A stretch of DNA of 64,000 nucleotides from Paraphysomonas bandaiensis (taxonomy: Eukaryota; Chrysophyceae): assembly GCA_965644295.1 (NCBI GenBank), contig CBFFRP010000169.1:62001-126000 (forward strand), written 5' to 3'. This document shows positions 12,001 to 22,400 of this stretch, piece by piece; within the stretch, counting starts at the first letter, position 1; every line of letters begins with the position of its first letter. A program made the position numbers and the translations under genes. Under the pieces are notes generated by a model, which saw only the letters and a program-made list of their open reading frames with translations, made no database searches and had not been told where the DNA came from.

Positions 12001-12532
12001 TCACTTCGTATGAACCGTTTCGTTTCCACTTATATCTGTCTGGTCCAATAAACCGCCGTTCGTTGTTAGTAAACCGTATAAGTTACTTGTGAACGAGTCA
12101 CATCGATTCTTCAAGTCATATTCGCAACGTTCAAAATAATCATTAAGCTTTCTAACGATACTCTCAACATCCCGCTTATGTATACAAGAATAAACAGCTT
12201 CCGTACGTAGTATATCGAGAAGTTCAGATTGTAAGTGTGCAGTGACTGAGGTGTCATTGGTTTTACTCAGCACATCCAACACACAATTGGCAACAAACTC
12301 TCCACATAAGTTCCCATATAATCGCCCCGCTACAAACCCCTCATTGAACCCTCGCTGACGGTACATTTCCTCACCCTTCTGCTTTCCACTCCTATATCCT
12401 TCTTGCATAATGCTTCTCAATGCATGATTGCTTTCGCATATATCTTCTTCGCAGTTATCATCTGAGTATACACTGATTACTTATAGAGCACATGTATATA
12501 TATCACAGCATACCCCATATCTCGTCGTCCAT
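12001..12532 (-). CDS. YAE1: YAE1, adaptor of cytosolic Fe-S protein assembly
   Basis: Yae1-domain protein that, with LTO1, links the ABC protein Rli1/ABCE1 to the cytosolic Fe-S cluster targeting complex. Two exons: 12532-12514 (a 19-nt exon, MDDEIW plus one base) and 12461-12001, joining in phase to 160 codons (159 residues). The N-terminus MDDEIWDD is the usual acidic Yae1 start. Residues about 31-65 carry the deca-GX3 motif: GYRSGKQKGEEMYRQRGF followed by NEGFVAGRLYGNLCGE, Gly every four residues. The C-terminal ~90 residues are helical and poorly conserved, as in the family. Extending the large exon upstream gives no in-frame ATG, which is why the short first exon is proposed. Confidence 0.82.
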
Positions 12533-13058
12533 TACTAATGTATGAGGGTTTACCTACACGGTAAGAATGGTAATGGTGGATATGACGGAGAACTATAGTG
12601 TGTAATGACCAGTTGATGCATGCTATAGATGTAGTGTATAGATGGTATGGACACACACTCCTGCTGCAGTACATACACACCTGTATACCGGTACGATGGA
12701 CAGCAGTACACTCCTGTATACTGTACTGCTGTACCATACCATACGTATCCCGTCAAGTAGGAATTCTTATGTATGACTACTGTATGCTGTGTATATGTCT
12801 GTATTAATCTCCACTGCTATATACGTATGTATGTATTGTATGTAAACGTATCCTATCCTGCGTGTTGTGTGTTGGTATGCCTATCTATGGTATGGTATGG
12901 TATGGTATGGTATGGTATGTAGGTTCCTACAACATGTAGTGTGTATGTATGTGTATTAGAGTAACTCAACTCGAACAATTCATATAATATTATATATATA
13001 TATATATACCTCTCATCTGTTAAGGCCTTTTCATATAGATCATAGGAACCACTCCACT
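12533..13058. promoter_or_regulatory. Divergent intergenic region rich in simple repeats
   Basis: Region between the divergent YAE1 and proteasome genes. It holds a (TATGG)n pentanucleotide array of about seven units near 12886-12919, an (AT)n run near 12987-13008 and several TACTGTA/TACAGCAGTA-type short inverted sequences near 12660-12735. Open frames over 12477-12807 come from this simple sequence. Confidence 0.6.
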
Positions 13059-13781
13059 ATGCTTAAAATCAACGCAGCTACAAAACCACATGAACCCACC
13101 ACCCGGACCAAGCAACCCATAGTGACTGGATCCACAGTGATTGGTGTCAAGTACAATGGCGGTGTCATGCTGGCATCCGATACATTAGCCTCCTATGGGT
13201 CTTTGGCCCGTTATAAGGATGTCAGGAGAATAAGAAAGGTGGGGAATTCAACCATCATTGGTGCCTCTGGTGAGTACAGTGATTTCCAGTCGATTGTGGA
13301 GATGTTGGACGAGTTGCATCAGTCTGATGTGAATGTTGATGATGGCTATCAGCGCAATCCATCTGAAGTTCATAATTACCTTCGAGCTGTCTTGTACAAT
13401 CGAAGGAATAAATTTAACCCGCTCTGGAACCAGGTACTCGTTGCGGGATACACCAATGCACCATTTCTCGGATATGTCGATCTCATCGGTACTGCTTATG
13501 AGGAGAACTTCATTGCCACTGGGTTTGGAGCGTATATGGCTATCCCCATGATTCGCGACCGCTGGTCCCCTGATATGGAAGAGGGTGAAGCACGGGCCCT
13601 ATTGGAGGACTGTCTCCGTGTGTTGTTCTATCGCGACTGTCGTGCTTCGAATAAAATTCAAATTGCAAAAGCAACTGCGGACGGAACGCTCATCAGCGAG
13701 CCTTACGAGCTTTCAACGAACTGGGAGACTGCCACTTTTGATGCAAGACATGGCGGTGCACCAGATGGCTCATCCTGGTAA
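13059..13781 (+). CDS. PSMB4: 20S proteasome subunit beta-7 (PSMB4 type)
   Basis: Non-catalytic beta-7 subunit of the 20S proteasome core; its extended C-terminus helps clamp the two half-proteasomes. Single exon, 240 residues. The protein has QPIVTGSTVIGVKYNGGV, then ASYGSLARYKDVRRIRKVGN, GASGEYSDFQ, NPLWNQVLVAGY and VLFYRDCRASNKIQIA, in the order and spacing of PSMB4. The position of the catalytic Thr is held by TGST without the TTT/TTTIA signature of active beta subunits, as expected for beta-7. The propeptide is short (about 25 residues) and the C-terminal tail (NWETATFDARHGG) is present. No intron, unlike most neighbours. Confidence 0.95.
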   Translation: MLKINAATKPHEPTTRTKQPIVTGSTVIGVKYNGGVMLASDTLASYGSLARYKDVRRIRKVGNSTIIGASGEYSDFQSIVEMLDELHQSDVNVDDGYQRNPSEVHNYLRAVLYNRRNKFNPLWNQVLVAGYTNAPFLGYVDLIGTAYEENFIATGFGAYMAIPMIRDRWSPDMEEGEARALLEDCLRVLFYRDCRASNKIQIAKATADGTLISEPYELSTNWETATFDARHGGAPDGSSW

Positions 13782-14365
13782 ATGTTTACGATGTAACTGG
13801 GATAGAATTTGGATCAGTGGAACATTGGAAATAAATTAATTATGTCTTCTACTTGTAACATTACTATCCTAGAGGGGTATATTCGTATCGATACTCTACA
13901 ATATACAACCAATGCTGCTTGCTTCATAGTACCGAAATTACAAATTCAACACAGTGCTTCCGTACTCTGTAGTATTACGTATTGTCATTCCAATAACATG
14001 CGAAGCCCATTGAAATCTAGACAAAAATAATGTAGCTAGAAGTAATAGATAATAATAGTTGATATGATAGTAATTTGAGTCGAAGTAATGCTTGTACATT
14101 CCTCTAGAGAATGATATATAGTCCACAGTAAATATAGCTTCGTTGAGTTCAAATTAATTACGAATCCGGCTCATGTAAAATGAAACACGCTATAGTTCTA
14201 ATTACCGTGAGAACTGCACATTAGACTACAACTATAGTATTGATTAAATCTTTCACAGACTCCACACAAGATATTATAGGGCCCGGCCAGACAATAATGT
14301 CGGCAACCACAATATACTATATTTTTGGCTGCATACTGGAAATACTCATATTCCATCGGCTCGCA
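13782..14365. other. Intergenic region between convergent PSMB4 and TAT genes
   Basis: Gene-free, AT-rich 3'-flanking sequence of both convergent genes. A frame at 14240-14632 runs antisense to the last exon of the aminotransferase gene and is a shadow. No repeat recognised. Confidence 0.5.
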
Positions 14366-16244
14366 CTACGCACTTGCTTTTCTCTTTTGGCCAGTCATGC
14401 CATTGGCGACCTGTTTCTCATCGGAGTTACAAACGATACCATTCGCCGCCATTGTCTCCTGAACAGTCGTCATGCCAGCGACGATTGGGGCCCTATGACG
14501 GGCACAAAACTCCGTGATGCGGGAAATCGCCTCCCTCATCAGCTCTGGGGGTGGGCAGGTTACCAGCCGGAAGTACGATGGCATTCCAAAGCACTGACCA
14601 GGGAGTACAAAAACGTTTTCTTCCACAAGTAGTTTCGCCGAGAAATCTCTGTCGTCTTCGAAGCCCTGAAGACGGGATATATCGACATGAACCATCACGT
14701 ACATAGCTCCCTTTGGTTCAACTGCATTCAACTCAGGGCACTTCGCAGTCTCTGACATACAGATGGCGGTATTAGATCGAAGCAAATCCATGTACTCAGA
14801 ATTAAAGCGCTGAAGAGCTCGCTCATCGTGACTCCCGCGCTGGGGAGTCAGTACACGTGGAATTGCTGACTGGATGAGAGAGCAAGCCCCTATAGACAGA
14901 CTTTAATAAAAACAAAAGCAAGGCATTACAATATCTCCAAATATTAATAATCGAGCTACAACATCATCGCGTGGCATGGAATACCTAATATAAGTTGCGA
15001 GAGACTTTTAAGTCCATTTTTCACTTCGGCGGCTACCTTCGGCGTCGTAGTGGAACGATCGTACAAAACCACCCACCCCACTCTCCATCCCGGAACTATA
15101 AACTCCTTCGCAAGCCCTGAATATGAGGAAGACTCATCTAAAGGATATAGGACAACATGCTGACATGACTTACCGCCCACAGCTATAACAGGTATCTCCC
15201 CACTGAGAGCACTAATCGATGTGAAGATTCCATTGAATACGCACCCGCCGTATATTTCGTCTGCAATGATGGGGAGCTGGTGCTTTCTACACGCTGCTGT
15301 TAGAGATATAGGGCATAGTGCACAGTCATACGACACTAACATTACACCAAACAACTCCTTACATATAACTTCATAGTACAGCATGTACAATAGCATTATA
15401 CACTGCTAGGTAATATTTATCAAATCACCTGGCAACCGCCACTATCGTATTAAGGTGCTCTGCTGAATAGCTGGATCCACAAGGGTTAGACGGATTCGTG
15501 ATCAAGATGGCCTTCGTATTTGAGTCCACTAAGCTGTCCATGTGCTCTACATCACACTCCCAATCGGCCTCAGGCTATGATACAGTGGTCTTGTGAAAAG
15601 TCTAAATTTACAACGTAGTGAGTAATTGATTACCTTCAGGTCGTAGTGTTTGACAGACCCTCCAAGAGAGTCTACAATGACTTGATACAAGGGAAAGCCT
15701 GGTCTGGGGACAAGTATATTATCTCCTATTGGTACGCGTATCAACGACAACACTCAAACAAAATAAACTAATTTTTACCTTCATCCACCAAAACGGAAAT
15801 CGCTAATTCTAATGCTCCTGAACATCCAGAGCATATTACAACATCGTCATCAGTAACCACACAGTCAGAGTGAGAATAGAGCTCCGCAATAGATTTCCTA
15901 GCAGCAGGAGAACCAGTGGACGGTAGGTATCCATTGACTGCCTCACCACTATACCATACAGCGATAAGCAACCAATGCATTCAGGAGTAGTGTACACCAC
16001 TCATGTATCATATATATAAAGCCATACAATGACACAGTATATAAATAGATAACACTTACGCTAAACACTCCTTCACAGCATCTGCTAACACACTAGGACA
16101 TTTCAAGTTCCCATAACAGGTGGGGTCACCAAGAGCTAGATTCAAGAGTTTCTTGGGGTGATTTTGAGGGGGCTTTAGATTATCGACAATGGCCCTTATG
16201 GGATTGTGAGTTCTATTGGCTTTCTTAGAGGGGAGGAGCTTCAT
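14366..16244 (-). CDS. TAT: Tyrosine aminotransferase (PLP fold type I)
   Basis: PLP enzyme of class I/II aminotransferases that converts L-tyrosine and 2-oxoglutarate to 4-hydroxyphenylpyruvate and glutamate, the first step of tyrosine breakdown. Seven exons: 16244-16060, 15948-15779, 15725-15634, 15574-15429, 15286-15174, 15116-14985, 14889-14366; 454 codons in frame (453 residues). Diagnostic blocks in order are NPIRAIVDNLKPP, LALGDPTCYGN, NGYLPSTG, GDNILVPRPGFPLYQ, ITNPSNPCGS, IIADEIYGG, GGLAKEF with Lys239 as the expected Schiff-base lysine, and VPGWRVGW, all tyrosine-aminotransferase-like rather than aspartate- or alanine-type. The start is the Met just before the conserved N-terminus; an upstream Met at 16370 is in frame but its intervening stretch does not look conserved. 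The ~35-residue C-terminal tail is extra. Confidence 0.9.
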
Positions 16245-16890
16245 ATTAAGCCGATTGTTAGTTAGGATAACGGTAAGTGTAGGGTTAATGGGCTCAATAT
16301 CTAGTAGCTGTGTTGAATATATGCACTTCTTCCATACCATACATACGACACCACAGGGGCGAACATCCACTGCGGCAGTACCGCCGTGTAATAAGGTATT
16401 ATGTGGTAGTATTGGTATGTAGACCAGGAAATCCTACGATATGTATATCTCGGGCATCTACTTCGTACTATATGTAATGTACAGATACGGTTGTAGGCTC
16501 CTGAGCCGCTCGTCTTATACGCTGCTGCTGGTGATATCAAAATCTAGAATTGTGTGACAACTTTCTGTAAAAGTATGACTTTATAAAAAAATCCAAAGTT
16601 TTAATAAAATCTATAAACCTGGTAGGAATTTCTACCATACAGCAGTGTATGATGAATATACTGCTGAAAATGCCCCTTCGAATATATCGTAGGATGGTAG
16701 ATATACACTTCTGCTATAGTATAACAATGACATCAACTTATACATATCCCACACGTAATAGATAGTAATGCCTCAGGATACCCCTATGACCCACCCACCC
16801 GCCTCACCATCTCCCAGACACCCTCCAGACATAGCTTCACCAAATATATGTGCTATTAACATCCTTATGACCCGACACCAATGAACTAAT
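16245..16890. promoter_or_regulatory. Divergent intergenic region between TAT and EF-hand/tail-anchor gene
   Basis: About 650 bp between divergent starts. Contains TATGGTAG/TACCATAC-type short palindromic stretches and an oligo-A/T patch near 16585-16605; no gene supported. Confidence 0.4.
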
Positions 16891-18168
16891 ATGTCCACCC
16901 CCCCTTCTCAGTACACTCTATACGCCAATTTATTTCGTCGTATAATTCTCGAAAAGGGTAATAATGAGACAATTTTACAAAAAATATTACCAAATAATCA
17001 AAAAATGGACGAAATAATTCCAAATGAAAAATTTCAATTATTCGTCGAATCTTTCTTCCAATCAGATGAATTGACTGACGATATCATACAAGCTTCCTCA
17101 AACTTCGCATTGACTTTGATACGCTTGTTAGATATGAACAATATGGGGCATATTTTCTCTACTGAAATCATGGAGTTTTTGTATCCCTCAGTCTCGACTA
17201 GAATACCCCCCCGTATACTTGTATCCACTATAGGGGGGGGGGTTACCAGGCTACTAGGGAGCAGCGTAGACAGACATAATATATACGAACTCTTGTCTTT
17301 AAAGACTGGTATTCCAGTCCATCCAAAGGACGGATTGCTTGATATTCCTTCTCTCAAACGAAGTCTACGTCTGCTGATGCACAGATCCTCCTGTGTGGAG
17401 GATACGGATGCGTTTGTAGACAGTTTCAACACGTGTGTTAGCGATAGTACACATATTCGCTCAGATAACATCTTATCTGTATTGTTTCCAGCTGAGAGGA
17501 GACACTCACTGACTCCCTCATATCACACTACTCCTCAAGGGATAAACGGAACTGATGTTAAGTATATCGGCATGCACCCATCTGTTGATATGTCGAGATA
17601 CACTCTTGCATCAGTGGAAAGCAATGAGTTTAAGGAAGGTATGCTGGATAGTCAGTGCGAATCTCAAGTGTTCGATATTCTCTTGAGACGCAGTGTTGAG
17701 AATGAAATTGTGAATGTAAACGAAGCTTTCGAGCGGGTCAGGAGGGTTGCGCGTGAGGAATATGAACGTATAGAATATGAGGTAAAGCTTGAAATTGCAA
17801 ATGAAGAGCGACTCGCTGATCAAAAAAAGCAGCATTTTGAGAGTCAACGGCATAATGGAGTGGATATCGTACAACTGGATGACATAAAGTATTTTGAAGG
17901 TATTCACCCATCTCCAGTCAACTGGATGAGTAAACTATGTTCTATTTGGGGGATTAATTCTGCTCACAATAACAACTGTGATAATATTACTTGTAATTAC
18001 GTTTTAGATATTAGTAAGTTTTGTGGAACTTTTTCTTCTTGGATTCGCAGTAGTTGTGTAGTTTTGTGCGGTCGGTCGAGGGCTAAACCATGGATGTATT
18101 TTTTTGTGGTAATACTAGGTGTGTGTACTATGTCTATGCTCTCCAGATATATTAAATATAGTCAGTAG
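16891..18168 (+). CDS. Unrecognised tail-anchored protein with one EF-hand-like loop
   Basis: Single-exon gene for 425 residues; I do not recognise the family. Residues about 78-89 read LDMNNMGHIFSTE, whose D-x-N-x-M-G-x-I-x-x-x-E spacing is that of an EF-hand loop. A helical, charged segment lies at about 270-325 (EAFERVRRVAREEYERIEYE), likely coiled coil. The last ~25 residues are a single hydrophobic span, WMYFFVVILGVCTMSML, followed by a short basic tail (SRYIKYSQ), which fits a C-terminal tail anchor with the bulk of the protein in the cytosol. No signal peptide. The frame contains a C7 tract and a G10 tract 20 bp apart (17206-17212 and 17233-17242), both coding. Function unknown; an organelle-surface calcium-responsive protein is one guess. 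Confidence 0.65.
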   Translation: MSTPPSQYTLYANLFRRIILEKGNNETILQKILPNNQKMDEIIPNEKFQLFVESFFQSDELTDDIIQASSNFALTLIRLLDMNNMGHIFSTEIMEFLYPSVSTRIPPRILVSTIGGGVTRLLGSSVDRHNIYELLSLKTGIPVHPKDGLLDIPSLKRSLRLLMHRSSCVEDTDAFVDSFNTCVSDSTHIRSDNILSVLFPAERRHSLTPSYHTTPQGINGTDVKYIGMHPSVDMSRYTLASVESNEFKEGMLDSQCESQVFDILLRRSVENEIVNVNEAFERVRRVAREEYERIEYEVKLEIANEERLADQKKQHFESQRHNGVDIVQLDDIKYFEGIHPSPVNWMSKLCSIWGINSAHNNNCDNITCNYVLDISKFCGTFSSWIRSSCVVLCGRSRAKPWMYFFVVILGVCTMSMLSRYIKYSQ

Positions 18169-18431
18169 AGATATCAAACACTTAAAAAATATTTACTGCA
18201 AATTTATGCGATGTTAAAAATCAAAGGTCGAGTAGCATATTTTCAGTGCGAGATGATAGGATAAATTTCAAAATATGGGTAACGTAACAAACGCAGAATT
18301 AATAGAATGATTATGGTTACACATAACATTCAGCGAGTGGCACACATCAAAGAGGTCTCCACGTAGGTTCATCATTGTCTCAAAAATTGCTAGATACATG
18401 TATGGAGAAATAGTTAACCATAAGGAGCGAG
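18169..18431. other. Short 3' flank before repeat copy C
   Basis: AT-rich sequence after the tail-anchored protein gene, with no gene or repeat recognised until the interspersed repeat begins near CCCTCAACAAAG. Confidence 0.4.
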
Positions 18432-18841
18432 CCCTCAACAAAGTCAGACTCGCACCTTTTCGTGGTGTACTCTGGGGGATAAGTACCGGAGATATTTCTA
18501 CGGAAAACTAACGTGAGCCGCACACATATAGTCAGCCGATAATTTCTGCCCACTCATAGCCGAATGCTTGTGTAGTACAAGAAGTACAAGGGACACTAAT
18601 AAGTTATAAGTGTCACTTGTGTAGACCCTGACGAATAAACAGGCATCAAGGGTATCCAGGGTATTGGGCTGCCTGATAAAGTCAAGTATTCGGGTTGTGG
18701 TCATTTTAAGGACTCAAAGATTCTGAAATTAATGGATGCCAAGTATATATCAACATTCTGCTTGCTCAATGCGTTTGCTTTGTGTGATAGAGCGGGGTTA
18801 AATATTGACTCTTAAACGCCTATTGCTGAAAATAAGACATT
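18432..18841 (+). repeat. Interspersed repeat, copy C (interrupted by LTR element)
   Basis: Third copy of the repeat, same orientation as copy A and inverted relative to copy B. It matches copy B over about 400 bp (ACTCGCACCTTTTCGTGG, ATAAGTACCGGAGATATTTC, GGGCTGCCTG) and stops at AATAAGACATT, where the LTR element starts; the sequence after the element resumes ACATTCACTA. Homology beyond the insertion fades within a few tens of bases. Confidence 0.8.
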
Positions 18842-19421
18842 TGTAGCAAAATTGGGTATGACAAGTATGGGTGATTTAGGAGGTTGTTATGGCTGAAGAA
18901 TAAGATGAAGTGATGTAGGTTGTAGTATGAAATGAGATGTAGATGGTAGTTATGATTAGATTAGAAGATACGAGTATTAAGGCCAGATATAGGGTTGGAG
19001 TGTACCGGAACTACCCGTACATACGGATGTAACGGACGTTCATGGTAACCCGTACAGTATTATGATGGTATACGTAGGTATTCTGTAGGATGATATAGGA
19101 GTAGATAGCAGGATGTTAAGGGATTTCTATATGATTATTTCTGGAAGTAGAAAACTAGCTATTTATGGCTGGGAAACCACTTCTAGAATTAACTATGGGG
19201 ATATAGGTAGAAGGATATGGAGTTTTAGATATAATAGTGAAAGTTGAATTGTAGTTGTTGAAAGTTAAGAAGTAGCGAAGTAAAGAGTAAGAAGAGGAAG
19301 TTAAGTGAAGAGTGTTGTGAGAAGACTATCCTACCCCACATCACCTGTGCACATGGACAGGGATGATAAGACCAGCAATGTTAGTCATGATAGCGAGGCT
19401 CAATCACCCGTAGTCGTTACA
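18842..19421 (+). repeat. 5' LTR
   Basis: 580-bp direct repeat of 22935-23515, beginning TGTAGCAAAATTGGGT and ending GTAGTCGTTACA (TG...CA termini). The single visible difference from the 3' copy is GTTGAATTG here against GTTGATATTG there. The gag reading frame begins inside this LTR. Confidence 0.95.
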
Positions 19422-22400
19422 CTTGGTGGACAACGTGGGCTGGGTACAGTGGTTGAGAGTGATCAACTCAGCCATGCGTCACCCAGCGCACTATCGGCAC
19501 GATCTCGGAGAGAGCCTTTGCCAGAAGAGGGAAACATTGAGAGTATCAGCCTAGACCATGAGGGAGAGGAGAGACAGGAGACTAAGGAGGAACTGCGGTC
19601 CCATGCACAGAAGGACCTATTGGAGCACGGGCTGAGGATGCAGAGTATGGATGACAGGAAAGGTGGAACCCAACCCAATTGGTCTGGAAGGTCTACAGAG
19701 CAGATAGAATGGATGCGTGATCCTATTCTTGGAGGCAGAGACTTGGAGATGGGGGATAGGAGTAGTAGAGATGATATGAAGAGCTCGTGGAGGAGCACAG
19801 GAAGAGAAGAGAAGATTAAAAGGAGAGATGTTTACGCAAGAGCAGATGATGTGAGGGGCCCATCAGGAGGTCCTGGATATATTAGAAGAAAGGATTATGC
19901 AACAGATGAAGATGTAAGGGGCCCATTAGGAGGTCCTGGAGATGATTATATGAAAGATGAAGATGTAAGGGGCCCATTAGGAGGTCCTGGAGATGATTAT
20001 ATGAAAGATGAAGATTTAAGGGGCCCATTAGGAGGTCCTGGATATGCCAGAAGAGATGATTATATGAAAGATGAAGATTTGAGGGGCCCATCAGGAGGTC
20101 CTAGATATAGTAGAAGAGAGGATTATGCAACTGAAGAAGATATGAGGGGCCCATCAGGAGGTCCTAGATATAGTAGAAGAAATGATTATATGAAAGATGA
20201 AGATTTGAGGGGCCCATCAGGAGGTCCTGGATATAGTAAAAGAGAGGATTATGTGAGAGAAGTGAATTTTAGGGACCTATCCAGAGGTCTTGGTGAAGAG
20301 ATAGAAAAGCAGATGAGAGTACCTGAATGGCTGGTGGAGCCTAGTAGAGAACGGAGTGTAAAAGGACAGATTGGGAGATTAAGTAGAAGTGTACAGAGTG
20401 AAAGAGAGTTGCATCGACTGTTGATGAAAGAATTAGAAATAGGAGTAGGGAATGAAGGGTTGACTGCAGCGCACCGTCAGGCGTGTGAATATTGGCTCCG
20501 GAATCGAAGAAGACTATTGAGTGGTAGTATGGAGACGGGTATAAAGATGCTCAGCCAGCTGACTGAACTAAACCGAATAGGGGAGAGGATACAGTATGTG
20601 GAGGCTCAGCAAGAGGCGCTATTAGCTGCTAGGAAGGAGTTATCAGAGAAGGCAAGGATGTTGTGGATACAGAAAGGAGAGAGCATGTGTGATAGCAATA
20701 GAAGGACCTTAGACAGGATGCGTGTAATGGAGGAAGTTGATGAAACAGATAGTGATGACTGGGAGAACAGCGCAGGAGTATATAGGAAGGGAGTGATGAG
20801 AGGGCCTTTATCAGGAATACAAACTATGACACGGGAAGAAGCAGAGACATGTGGATATAAGACATTCTGCCGCTGGTGTAATATGGTGGGAAAGGAGTAC
20901 AAGAGTAGTCTGGATAGGCAGTTAGAGGAAAAGTGTCAGAGTTTTCTGAGGACTCGGAATGTTGCGCAGCATGTGTTTGACTTGTTGGGGAAGATACCCA
21001 TACCTCGATGGATGAGGATGGAGACCGCAGGAAAGCTGAGATTCCAACCTATAGACTTTGATGCTTTAGGACGCTCAACAGGAATGGTGAAGAGAGTGGA
21101 TTGTGTCCAGTTCTTTGATAGTCTTTATGCAGCAGCGCATACTGCGAATATGTCACCCATGAGAATATTAGCGGAGATAAGAGGAGGAACAGTATTCAAA
21201 GGAGAGTTAGCTGAAGAGGTGAGATGGAGAATGGCATCAGGTGATTTCGAGATGGACATAGATAGGAACAGACGAGGAGAGGAGACCCCTGAGACGGATG
21301 TTGTGGCATGGGGATATGCACTGTATCAGTTCTCCATATTGTTTACAGAAGCCTTCGGGGTAAAGATGGATCCTGCAGTATTAATGATGGAGATCGATAG
21401 GTTCGAGTTATCCGACGAATCACCACAGGCGTTTGAGAAGTCTCTGATGGAGTTAAGATACTTAATTACTCAAGCGGGAGTAACTGAGCCAGAGAGAGAG
21501 TTATATCACAAGTTCAAGGTGAAGACTATAGATATGCCACGAGTAGGTAAAAGAGTAGCAGATGAAGTGGAGAGCATTATCCAAATAAAGCAGTGTATGG
21601 GAGTGAGGAACGTGCAATATGATCGGAACTTTTTAGTGTCTACTGTTGCACAGATTGTACCTCGGATAGTGGATCAAGACAGTCTTAACAGTAAGAGTGA
21701 AAAGATGGTAAGGTCGCATGGAGTGTATGCGGGAAGAGCAGCTCCAGAAAAGTGTGAACGAAGGATAGATGGACTAGATAGAAGTACTCGACCATGGAAG
21801 TTCCTTAAGTGTGAGACATGTGGGTTTAAACACTATATGAACCGTTTTTGTCCATTTAGAGATGATAGGAAGAAAGATGATGGGACATATATGAAATGTG
21901 CGGAGTTTAACGGATATAAGCCATGGAGATTTGCTAAGTTTGAAGCGAAGACTTTAGAGAAGATATTTGAGGTCATGAAGCAAAATAGCAAGGCGTGGCA
22001 AGAACTTGGAGATGTGCTGAGAAGAAAATTCGTACAAATGGTAGCCGATGCAAAAGAAGAGCAGGTGAAGAGTATGATGAATGTCTTACATCATGTACGG
22101 ACCGTAGGAGAGCCGACCAAGGAAAGGGTAGAGGAAGCCAGAGGATTAGAGACGGTGAAGTCAGAAGATGGAAACCAGCAAGTGTCTAATAGAAAAGTCA
22201 GTGTGGCACATACGATGACGTCACCGGTACAACATGATGATAAGAAGATAAGGATGGATACTTTAACTTGGTGGTGTGGAGAATCGATTGTAAGAGGAGA
22301 GACAATACCGATGGCAATTCATGTGGATGGTGGATCAGAAGGAGCATTCATGCATGAAGGGCTAGCAGAGGAAATGGGTTTAGAAGTTCATGAGTATCCA

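Noticed and set aside
12477-12807. Overlapping open frames on both strands rich in Tyr/Cys/His
   Set aside because: Derived from TACTGTA/TATGG simple sequence between YAE1 and the proteasome gene; the minus-strand one overlaps the YAE1 first exon.
19305-19352. Gag start at 19305
   Set aside because: The codon there is GTG; the first in-frame ATG is at 19353.
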